Part shown: in pieces, positions 7,939 to 13,988 of the stretch
Layout: every line of letters begins with the position of its first letter
Position numbering within the stretch: the first letter of the stretch is position 1
Assembly: GCA_023415515.1 (NCBI GenBank)
Contig: JAEZKH010000023.1
Span: 1-13,988 of the forward strand
Source: Actinomycetes bacterium
Lineage (GTDB): Bacteria; Actinomycetota; Actinomycetes; Mycobacteriales; Mycobacteriaceae
DNA length: 13,988 bases
Reading direction: 5' to 3'
The notes under the pieces: generated by a model
Told to the model about the DNA's origin: nothing
The model's input: only the letters and a program-made list of their open reading frames with translations
Databases searched by the model: none
Program-made: the position numbers and the translations under genes

Positions 7939-8861
7939 CGTTGATGCACGAACACGTGTTCACGATGTCCACCGAGCTCACCCAGAACTATCCCGGGCAG
8001 TGGGGCGACGAGGCCCAGCGCGAAGCCGACGCGGTCATCCGCCTCAACGAGCTCAAGTCCCGCGGCGTCGACAGCATCGTCGACCTGACCGTCATCGGGC
8101 TTGGCCGCTACATCCCCCGCATCGCCCGCATCGCCGAACAGACCGAGATCAACATCGTCGTCGCGACGGGCCTCTACACCTACAACGATGTGCCGCTCAG
8201 CTTGTCGCTGCAGGGGCCCGGCACCCTCCTCGACGGCCCCGAGATCATGACCGACATGTTCGTCCGAGACATCACCGAAGGCATCGCGGACACCGGCGTG
8301 AAGGCCGCGATCCTCAAGTGCGCCACCGACGAACCCGGTGTCACGCCGGGCGTCGAGCGGGTGCTGCGGGCGGTCGCGCAGGCGCACCGCCAGACCGGCG
8401 TGCCGATCTCGACGCACACCCACGCCGCGACCCGCCGCGGACTAGAGCAGCAGGCGATCTTCGCCGAGGAAGGCGTCGACCTGTCCCGGGTCGTGATCGG
8501 CCACAGCGGTGACACCACCGACATCGATTATCTCGAGGAGCTCATCGGCAACGGCTCCTACATCGGCATGGACCGCTTCGGCCTCGACACCTTCCTCGAC
8601 ACCGAGCAGCGGGTGAACACCGTGGCGACGATGTGCGAACGCGGGCACGCCGACAAGATGGTGTTGTCCCACGACGCGTCGTGCTACCTCGACTGGCTGC
8701 CGGATGGACTCGTGCCCGTCGCCATGCCCAATTGGCACTATCTGCACATCTCCGACGATGTGATCCCCGCGCTGAAGCAGCGCGGGGTCACCGACGAGCA
8801 GATCCGCACCATGATGGTGGACAACCCGCGCGACATCTTCGCCGCGCAGGGTGCCTACTGA
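7884..8861 (+). CDS. php: Phosphotriesterase-like lactonase (PHP/PLL family)
   Basis: A 325-residue TIM-barrel binuclear metal hydrolase, equal in length to M. tuberculosis Php/PPH (Rv0230c, about 326 residues). All metal ligands of the family are in place: H22 and H24 (MHEHVF), K145 (AAILKCATDEPG, the carboxylated bridging lysine), H178 (STHTHA), H207 (VIGHSGD) and D264 (LSHDASC). Family members hydrolyse lactones, including N-acyl-homoserine lactones, with weak promiscuous phosphotriesterase activity; lactonase is the likely native role. GTG 7884 was chosen because the following PQIDTARGPID matches the family N-terminus. It puts the start 55 nt inside aftD, in another frame, with no clear ribosome binding site. 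The stop is 1 nt from the next gene. In M. tuberculosis, as I recall, several genes separate aftD from php; here the two overlap. Confidence 0.93.
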   Translation: MPQIDTARGPIDVADLGVTLMHEHVFTMSTELTQNYPGQWGDEAQREADAVIRLNELKSRGVDSIVDLTVIGLGRYIPRIARIAEQTEINIVVATGLYTYNDVPLSLSLQGPGTLLDGPEIMTDMFVRDITEGIADTGVKAAILKCATDEPGVTPGVERVLRAVAQAHRQTGVPISTHTHAATRRGLEQQAIFAEEGVDLSRVVIGHSGDTTDIDYLEELIGNGSYIGMDRFGLDTFLDTEQRVNTVATMCERGHADKMVLSHDASCYLDWLPDGLVPVAMPNWHYLHISDDVIPALKQRGVTDEQIRTMMVDNPRDIFAAQGAY

Positions 8862-8862
8862 C

Positions 8863-10326
8863 ATGCCGGGGGACACCCCGGCAATCGGCGCCCAGGTCTC
8901 CACGCTCGCCGCGCAGGACCCCGACGCGCCCGCGATCACGTGCGCTGGGACGACCCTGACCCGCCGCGAATTCGACCTCTCCACGAACCGGCTGGCGCGG
9001 GCCTTCGCCGAACGCGGCGTCGGCGTCGGCGACTACGTGACGATCGTGCTGCCGAACTCGATTCAGTGGGCGCAGTCGGTGGTGGCGGCGTGGAAGTTGG
9101 GTGCGACGCCGCAGCCGTTGTCGGCGCGACTGCCCGACGCGGAGTTCGAGGCCCTGCTGGACCTGCGACCGCAGGCGCTGGTCGTCGGCCGCGATGATCC
9201 GCGTGGCAGGACCCCAAGCGTGCCTGCGGGGTTCGCGCCTGACGCGGCCGCCTCGGCCGACCCGCTGCAAGAGGTGGTCTCGCCGGTGTGGAAGTCGATG
9301 GCGTCGGGCGGTAGCACCGGCAGGCCGAAGCTGATCGAGGCGGGCGGCGACAGCAGGCTTCCTCCGCGGGCGGGATATCCGCTCGGCGCGCGGGAGGGCG
9401 ACGTCAACCTCATCTCGGTTCCGCTGAGCCACAACACCGGTTTCACCACCTTCGCGATCGGGTTGGTCCAGGGCCATCACCTCGTGCTGATGCCGCGCTT
9501 CGACCCGCACGAGTTCCTGCGCCTCGTCACCGAGCACGCGGTGACCTACCTGGCGACGGTGCCGACGATCATGCAGCGGCTGCTGCCGGTGTACCGCGCC
9601 GACCCCGACGCCTACGACCTGTCGTCGATCCGCCGGTTCTGGCATCTGGCCGCGCCCTGCCCGCCCGCGATCAAACAGGCGTGGATCGACATCGTCGGGC
9701 CGGACGCGGTGTGGGAACTCTACGGCGGCACCGAACTCCAGGCGTTGACGTTCATCAGCGGTGAGCAGTGGCTGGCCCACCCGGGCTCGGTCGGCGTGGT
9801 CGTCGCAGGCGAGATGAAGGTGCTGGACGACGACGGCAACGAGTGCCCGCCGGGCGTCAGCGGCGAGATCTACATGCGCCCCTCACCCGGCAGCGCGCCG
9901 ACCTACCGCTACATCGGGTCGACGGCCAAGAGCCGCGCCGGCTGGGATTCCCTCGGCGACCTCGGCTACTTCGACGAAGACGGCTTCCTCTACCTCAACG
10001 ACCGCCGCGTGGACATGTTCACCGTCGGCGGCCGCAACGTGTATCCCGCCGAGATCGAGTCGGCGCTCAACGAACACCCGGACGTGTTGTCCTGCTTGGT
10101 CGTCGGGAAACCCGACGACGACCTCGGCCAGGTGCCGTACGCGATCGTGCAGTCCGACCGTCTCGACGAGGCCACCGTCGTCACGTTTCTCACCGAGCGC
10201 ATCGCGGGCTACAAGGTGCCGCGCCGGGTGGAGTTCACCGACCACCCGCTGCGCGACGATGCCGGCAAGGCGCGCCGCTCGGCCGTGCGCGACCAGGTCA
10301 TCGAGCGGCTGGCTCGCGCGCACTGA
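8863..10326 (+). CDS. AMP-binding acyl-CoA ligase (FadD / bile-acid-CoA-ligase-like)
   Basis: A 487-residue ANL-superfamily adenylating enzyme that should activate a carboxylic acid through an acyl-AMP to its CoA thioester. Core motifs are intact: the P-loop SGGSTGRPK (residues 148-156), YGGTE (287-291, ATP/Mg binding), GDLGYFDEDG with ribose-binding D366, DRRVDMFTVGGRNVYPAEIE at the hinge, and GKARR with the catalytic C-terminal Lys at 469. The SGGSTGRPKLI form and compact length recall the bile-acid-CoA-ligase-like subgroup rather than classical long-chain FadD proteins. There is no carrier-protein domain, so a stand-alone CoA ligase is favoured. ATG 8863 follows the php stop by 1 nt; GTG 8851, overlapping php by 11 nt, is an alternative. 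Neighbouring php suggests a lactone-to-hydroxy-acid-to-CoA route. The 3' end overlaps tmaT on the other strand by 29 nt. The acid substrate is unknown. Confidence 0.9.
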   Translation: MPGDTPAIGAQVSTLAAQDPDAPAITCAGTTLTRREFDLSTNRLARAFAERGVGVGDYVTIVLPNSIQWAQSVVAAWKLGATPQPLSARLPDAEFEALLDLRPQALVVGRDDPRGRTPSVPAGFAPDAAASADPLQEVVSPVWKSMASGGSTGRPKLIEAGGDSRLPPRAGYPLGAREGDVNLISVPLSHNTGFTTFAIGLVQGHHLVLMPRFDPHEFLRLVTEHAVTYLATVPTIMQRLLPVYRADPDAYDLSSIRRFWHLAAPCPPAIKQAWIDIVGPDAVWELYGGTELQALTFISGEQWLAHPGSVGVVVAGEMKVLDDDGNECPPGVSGEIYMRPSPGSAPTYRYIGSTAKSRAGWDSLGDLGYFDEDGFLYLNDRRVDMFTVGGRNVYPAEIESALNEHPDVLSCLVVGKPDDDLGQVPYAIVQSDRLDEATVVTFLTERIAGYKVPRRVEFTDHPLRDDAGKARRSAVRDQVIERLARAH

Positions 10327-11482
10327 TCGCACTGATCGCACTGTCGAGCGGGGGCGCGGGCTCGGCAGGCGTGCTGCGGCGATACTCCCAGCGTCGCAAC
10401 GCGACCCGGCACGGCGACTCGATCAGCGCGTAGCTGACCGCCGCGATCGCGAAGCCGATCACCACCGTTAGCACCAGCACCACCGGCATGTGCCCGTTGA
10501 ACGCGAACTCGCCGATGATCGGGAACACCATCCACAACGCGGCCAGATGCCAGATGAACAGCCCATAGGACCAGCGGCCGAGAGTCACCATCGTGGTGCT
10601 GCCGAGAAGTCGGTGCGGCGTGTCCGGCGCGTCGAGGACCAGCGGCGCGAGCAGCGCGCCCGCGACGATCGCGCCCATCGCGACCTTCACGATGAACTGC
10701 TGCGCGGTGCCGGGCGTGAGGCCCTCGGGACCCGCCACCGGGGAAGCCGCGACAAGGAACGCGGCAACGGCCAAGGCGGCCATCAGGATCCGGTTTCTGG
10801 CCAGCCGGTGGGGCAGGCCCACCGGCGTCACGGTCAACTCCGCCAGCAGCATGCCCGCCACGAACCAGGACACGAACGCCGGTGGCCAGTTCACCGAACT
10901 GACGCCGACCGGGGTGTCGAACGGGATCAGCGCCCAGCCCAGGCTCAGCAGACCCGCGCCGGCCAGTACGGGAATGCGTGCCTTCACCGGCGCCATGCGC
11001 ACGAGCAGCGCGATGAGGGGCAGGGCCACGTAGAAGCTGACCTCGACGGCCAGGCTCCACATCTGTGTCAGCCCCGCAGTCAGCGTCAGCGGCACATAGA
11101 TCTGGGTGAGGGTCAGGTTGGCCAGCCAGACCGTCAGGTCCGCCTCGGCGTCGGGCAGCAGCATCAGGATCACCACGACCGCCACCAGATACGCCGGCAT
11201 GATGCGCACGAAGCGGGACCGCAGGTAGTGGCCCGTCGGCGGGACGGGGCGCAGGCCGCGAGCCGCCGCGGCGTGGCCGCGCCACAGCAGGAAGCCCGAA
11301 AGGGCGAAGAACACCGCAACGGCAAGATCGAACCGGCCGAGCAGGCGGCCCGCCACGCCGCCGGTGTGGCCGGTCTGAAACGCGACGTGGGTGACGACCA
11401 CGCCGACGGCCGCGCAGGCGCGCATGCCCTCGACGGCGGGCAGGAAGCCCCGCGTACCGCCGACACCATCGGAACCAGACAC
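10298..11482 (-). CDS. tmaT: TmaT: acyltransferase 3 family, trehalose monomycolate acetyltransferase
   Basis: A 394-residue polytopic inner-membrane acyltransferase_3 protein, homologous by position and pattern to M. tuberculosis Rv0228 and C. glutamicum NCgl2759 (TmaT). In C. glutamicum TmaT acetylates the mycolyl chain of trehalose monocorynomycolate, a step needed for MmpL-dependent export. Family motifs: VEGMRACAAVGVVVTH with the catalytic-type H32, VFFALSGFLLWR (57-68), LRSRFVRIMPAYL, and MWSLAVEVSFYVALP with E147. About ten hydrophobic segments follow the usual layout, and the C-terminus has no periplasmic SGNH domain. The tail is low-complexity, with a SAISAIS repeat encoded by a tandem DNA repeat. 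The start is the GTG at 11482, without a strong Shine-Dalgarno sequence. It is divergent from the DUF3068 gene, as in M. tuberculosis. Substrate assigned by orthology, not tested here. Confidence 0.88.
   Translation of the reverse strand: MSGSDGVGGTRGFLPAVEGMRACAAVGVVVTHVAFQTGHTGGVAGRLLGRFDLAVAVFFALSGFLLWRGHAAAARGLRPVPPTGHYLRSRFVRIMPAYLVAVVVILMLLPDAEADLTVWLANLTLTQIYVPLTLTAGLTQMWSLAVEVSFYVALPLIALLVRMAPVKARIPVLAGAGLLSLGWALIPFDTPVGVSSVNWPPAFVSWFVAGMLLAELTVTPVGLPHRLARNRILMAALAVAAFLVAASPVAGPEGLTPGTAQQFIVKVAMGAIVAGALLAPLVLDAPDTPHRLLGSTTMVTLGRWSYGLFIWHLAALWMVFPIIGEFAFNGHMPVVLVLTVVIGFAIAAVSYALIESPCRVALRRWEYRRSTPAEPAPPLDSAISAISAREPAAR
10321..10343. repeat. Short tandem 9-bp repeat in the convergent gene overlap
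   Basis: CACTGATCG occurs twice in tandem (10321-10329, 10330-10338) followed by a partial third copy CACTG. The first copy contains the ligase stop codon, and the array encodes SAISAIS in the tmaT tail on the opposite strand. A nine-base unit changes tmaT length in frame. Confidence 0.8.
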
Positions 11483-11537
11483 AGCGACCAGTGTGCAGGA
11501 TGGCGCAGGGGTAAGCCGTCGTAGTAAATGATGGCCT

Positions 11538-11556
11538 TAGTTTGTGCTGTTAGGGT
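11538..11556 (+). promoter_or_regulatory. Candidate promoter region of the DUF3068 gene
   Basis: The 114-bp divergent space between tmaT and the DUF3068 gene holds two TANNNT hexamers on the + strand, TAGTTT (11538-11543) and TAGGGT (11551-11556). Either could be the -10 element and would leave a leader of roughly 35 to 50 nt before the start. The first lies in TTAGTTTG, the same eight bases as at the aftD promoter. No clear -35 element, and no convincing -10 for tmaT on the other strand, was seen. Confidence 0.35.
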
Positions 11557-11583
11557 CCCTAGCCATTGGGGCAGCCAAAAACC

Positions 11584-11590
11584 AGGGAGG
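11584..11590 (+). promoter_or_regulatory. Shine-Dalgarno sequence deciding the TTG start of the DUF3068 gene
   Basis: AGGGAGG is 6 nt before the TTG at 11597. This strong site, together with the family N-terminus beginning MNRAVALRIAACG, picks the TTG over the upstream in-frame ATGs at 11528 and 11531. Confidence 0.85.
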
Positions 11591-11596
11591 AACGGT

Positions 11597-12790
11597 TTGA
11601 ACCGCGCAGTTGCGTTGCGGATCGCGGCGTGCGGGATCTTGGGGCTGGGAGCCGCCCTGCTGATCGCCGCCTTGCTGCTCACCACCTATACCAAGGGCAA
11701 GATCACCAAGATTCCGTTGGATCTCGACGCCACCCTGGTCAGCGACGGCACCGGCACCGCGTTCGACCCGGCTTCGCTGGCCGCCCCGAAGTTCGAGGTC
11801 AGTAAGAACGTGCCGGTGAGCCAGCAGCAGCAGATCAGTGTCGAGACGCCGTCGAACGCCGAGGTCGTCACCCTGCAGGTGGGTACGACGCTGCGCCGCA
11901 CCGACAAGCAACAGGACACGGGCCTGCTGCTTGCCCTCGTCGACACCGTCACCCTCGACCGCAAGACCGCGATGGCGGTCTCGAGCGAGAGCAACCCGGG
12001 CGGGGCCGTCCAGAAGCCACGCACCATGGAGGACGACCAGCCGCCGACGAACATCGCGCTGCCGCACGAAGGGCTGGCCTACCGCTTCCCGTTCGACACC
12101 GAGAAGAAGACCTACCCGTTCTTCGATCCGATCGCCCAGAAGGCGTTCGACGCCAATTACGACGGCGAGGAGGACGTCAACGGGCTGACGACCTACCGGT
12201 TCACCCAGAACGTCGGTTACGACGCCGACGGCAAGCTCGTCGAACCGGTGAAATACGCGTCGCTGTACGACGACGACGAGGACAGCCAGGTGACGGCCAC
12301 CGCGGGCATGTGGGGGCTGCCAGGGGATCCCGAAGAGCAGATCACCATGACCCGCTACTACGCGGCGCAGCGCACGTTCTGGGTCGACCCGGTTTCGGGC
12401 ACGATCGTCAAGTCCAAGGAACGCGCGAACCAGTACTACGCGCGTGAGGCGCTGCGGCCCGAGGTCACCTTCGTCGACTACACCGTCACGTCGACCGAGC
12501 AGACGGTGGAGTCGCAGGTCGCCACTGCCCGCGACGAACGTGACCGGGTGGCGCTGTGGGGCCGCATCCTGCCGATCACGTTCACCGCGATCGGGCTGGT
12601 CTCGCTGATCGGCGGGGCGCTGCTCGGGTCGTTCAGCCTGCGCGCGGAGTCCACGTTGATCGACCCCGGTCTCGACGAGGCCGACCACGGCTTCTTCGAC
12701 ACCCAGGGCATCAAGGTGCCCGGCGCCGAGGCGAAGACCGAGAAGATGCAACTGCCCACGCAACGGCGTGGACAGCCGCCGGACCGGTAG
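11597..12790 (+). CDS. DUF3068 membrane protein required for LM/LAM maturation (Rv0227c/NCgl2760 family)
   Basis: A 397-residue protein with an N-terminal membrane helix (about residues 8-30), a large extracytoplasmic domain, a second helix (about 324-346) and a cytosolic tail of about 50 residues. The N-terminal RIAACGILGLGAALLIAALL and inner motifs such as RTDKQQDTGLLLALVD, EEDVNGLTTYR and GLPGDPEEQITMTRYYAAQ match M. tuberculosis Rv0227c as I recall it. Deletion of the C. glutamicum orthologue NCgl2760 gives truncated lipomannan and no mature LAM; the mycobacterial gene is reported essential. Some databases label the family porin PorA, but two helices around a soluble domain do not look like a porin. 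The TTG start has a strong ribosome binding site. It is divergent from tmaT and followed at once by an Rv0226c-type gene. Molecular activity unknown. Confidence 0.9.
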   Translation: MNRAVALRIAACGILGLGAALLIAALLLTTYTKGKITKIPLDLDATLVSDGTGTAFDPASLAAPKFEVSKNVPVSQQQQISVETPSNAEVVTLQVGTTLRRTDKQQDTGLLLALVDTVTLDRKTAMAVSSESNPGGAVQKPRTMEDDQPPTNIALPHEGLAYRFPFDTEKKTYPFFDPIAQKAFDANYDGEEDVNGLTTYRFTQNVGYDADGKLVEPVKYASLYDDDEDSQVTATAGMWGLPGDPEEQITMTRYYAAQRTFWVDPVSGTIVKSKERANQYYAREALRPEVTFVDYTVTSTEQTVESQVATARDERDRVALWGRILPITFTAIGLVSLIGGALLGSFSLRAESTLIDPGLDEADHGFFDTQGIKVPGAEAKTEKMQLPTQRRGQPPDR

Positions 12791-12795
12791 GTCCG
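12780..12795. repeat. Perfect hairpin at the DUF3068 / Rv0226c-like junction
   Basis: CGGACC-GGTA-GGTCCG forms a 6-bp GC-rich stem with a 4-nt loop. It spans the last codons and the TAG stop (12788-12790) of the DUF3068 gene and ends directly before ATC 12796. No T-run follows, so it is not a classical intrinsic terminator. It could affect translation initiation of the next gene. Confidence 0.55.
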
Positions 12796-13988
12796 ATCAA
12801 CCGCTATCTGGCGACGTTCTGGGCGCCCGCCTACTCACTGACGCTCACCCTCGTGGTGACGGGTCCGCTGCTGGCGCCCGGCTATCTGCTGCTGCGCGAC
12901 GCGGTTTCGACGCCGAGGTCCCATCTCTCCGATGCGGCGCTTGGCCTTTCGGACTCCGCACCGCGCGCGCTGCCACAGGATTACGCGGTGGCGTTGGCAT
13001 CCCACGTCGTCGACGGCGGCGTCGTCGTCAAGGCTCTGTTGATCGCCGGGCTGTGGTTCGCAGGCTGGGGCAGTGCCCGGCTGGCGGCGCTCGTCCTGCC
13101 GGCGGCGGGCGTGGGCGGGGGAGTCGTCGCGGCGACCCTTGCCGTATGGAATCCCTATGTCGCCGAACGCCTTCTGCAGGGGCACTGGAGCCTGCTGGTC
13201 GGGTACGGATGCCTGCCGTGGGTGGCAGCGACGGTGCTTGGGATGCGAGCGGCGCGCGGCAGGCTGTGGGTGCAGGTCTGCACGCTGGCGTTCTGGATCG
13301 CACTCGCCGGGCTGACGCCGACCGGTCTCATGCTCGCCGCGACCGTCGCGCTGGTGTGCGCCGCGGTGCCGGGTTCGGGCCGCTCGCGGACACTGTGCGC
13401 AGGCGTCGGGCTCGGCGCGGCGGTGCTTGCGGCGTTGCCGTGGCTGACGGCGGCGTTCGTCGCGGGCTCGCTGTCGTCGTCGCAGGCCGAGGGGGTGCCT
13501 GCGTTCGCCGCGCGCGCCGAGCCGGGCCTTGCCACGCTCGGCAGCCTGGCCAGCCTCGGCGGAATCTGGAACGGCGAGGCCGTACCTTCCTCGCGGACAA
13601 CGCTTTTCGCGGCGGTCGCGGCGGTGGCACTGCTTGGGGTGGTTGCCGTCGGATTGCCGGTGGCGCTGCGCAAGCCAGCCGCCGTGGCACTGCTCGCGCT
13701 CGCCGTCGTGGCCGTCGCGGTCCCCGCGCTGATGGCGACGACGCCCGGCCTTGCGGTCGTCGAATCGTTGGTGCGGGCGATGCCCGGCCTCGGCGTGGTG
13801 CGCGACGCGCAGAAGTGGGTGGCGTTGGCGGTGCCCGGATACACGCTTTCTGCGGCCGCGGCCGTCGTCACGCTGCGACGCTGGATGCCCGCTGTCGCCG
13901 CGGCGGCCGTCTGCAGCCTCGCGCTGATCACCACGCTGCCGGATCTGGCATGGGGCGTCGCCGGCAAGGTCGTCGCCGTGCAGTACCC
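12796..13988 (+). CDS. Rv0226c-like polytopic membrane protein, 3' truncated, start codon atypical
   Basis: The frame is open to the window end, giving about 397 residues; the M. tuberculosis homologue is about 576, so roughly a third is missing. Coding begins in substance at INRYLATFWAPAYS, right after the DUF3068 stop. No ATG, GTG or TTG exists in frame between the upstream stop (TGA 12541-12543) and GTG 12853. The latter would cut the first membrane helix in half, so ATC 12796 is given here only as a nominal start. The protein has many hydrophobic helices, a first outer loop rich in acidic residues (SDAALGLSD, LPQD), and NPYVAERLLQGHWSLL followed by LPW. This layout recalls GT-C glycosyltransferases. 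The Rv0226c family is annotated only as a conserved membrane protein. Linkage to tmaT, DUF3068 and nearby aftD supports a cell-envelope role. Frame is secure; start and function are not. Confidence 0.75.
   Translation, partial: MNRYLATFWAPAYSLTLTLVVTGPLLAPGYLLLRDAVSTPRSHLSDAALGLSDSAPRALPQDYAVALASHVVDGGVVVKALLIAGLWFAGWGSARLAALVLPAAGVGGGVVAATLAVWNPYVAERLLQGHWSLLVGYGCLPWVAATVLGMRAARGRLWVQVCTLAFWIALAGLTPTGLMLAATVALVCAAVPGSGRSRTLCAGVGLGAAVLAALPWLTAAFVAGSLSSSQAEGVPAFAARAEPGLATLGSLASLGGIWNGEAVPSSRTTLFAAVAAVALLGVVAVGLPVALRKPAAVALLALAVVAVAVPALMATTPGLAVVESLVRAMPGLGVVRDAQKWVALAVPGYTLSAAAAVVTLRRWMPAVAAAAVCSLALITTLPDLAWGVAGKVVAVQY

Noticed and set aside
11528..11596. ATG starts at 11528 and 11531 for the DUF3068 gene
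   Set aside because: They would add about 23 residues lacking family character and have no ribosome binding site, whereas TTG 11597 has a strong one.
1..13988. Search by eye for mobile elements, CRISPR arrays, tRNA genes, phage or defence genes
   Set aside because: No transposase or integrase motifs, spaced repeats or cloverleaf-like stretches were noticed. The window is tightly packed with ordinary chromosomal genes.

Overview
The window reads as a chromosomal piece of a high-GC actinobacterium, almost certainly a mycobacterium (Mycobacterium/Mycolicibacterium type). It holds recognisable homologues of the M. tuberculosis block Rv0237 (lpqI), Rv0236A, Rv0236c (aftD), Rv0230c (php), Rv0228 (tmaT), Rv0227c and Rv0226c, in the same relative order and orientations. 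This block belongs to the arabinan, lipoglycan and mycolate cell envelope. Homology calls rest on recalled family sequences and visible motifs, not on a database search. Coding density is very high: no gene-free stretch reaches 300 bases.

Left part (1-2302, + strand): the 3' part of a class III PLP aminotransferase, cut by the window edge, overlaps an Amidohydro_2-type (FluG-like) metallohydrolase by 14 nt. The pair looks like one operon for an unidentified amine or amino-acid pathway. It ends 7 bp from the convergent lpqI gene.

Centre (2310-10326): lpqI (- strand), the lipoprotein beta-N-acetylglucosaminidase of peptidoglycan recycling, is divergent from a tightly packed + strand run: DUF2613 small membrane protein, aftD (giant arabinofuranosyltransferase), php (phosphotriesterase-like lactonase) and an acyl-CoA ligase. 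Three junctions in this run overlap or nearly touch (26-nt overlap, 55-nt overlap, 1-nt gap), so it is probably one transcript. The short divergent region at 3495-3545 holds two overlapping -10-like hexamers on opposite strands. Each sits 7 nt before an ATG, which suggests a bidirectional leaderless promoter.

Right part (10298-13988): tmaT (- strand), a membrane acyltransferase for trehalose monomycolate acetylation, overlaps the end of the ligase tail to tail. It is divergent from a DUF3068 membrane protein, the family needed for lipomannan/lipoarabinomannan maturation. Downstream lies the 5' part of a polytopic membrane protein (Rv0226c family), cut by the window edge. This last gene has no ATG, GTG or TTG at its expected start, and a perfect hairpin spans the junction. 

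No RNA genes, CRISPR arrays, insertion sequences or phage genes were seen. The points that most merit checking are the missing start codon of the last gene, its possible GT-C glycosyltransferase-like layout, the overlapping bidirectional promoter, and the pairing of a lactonase with a CoA ligase behind aftD.
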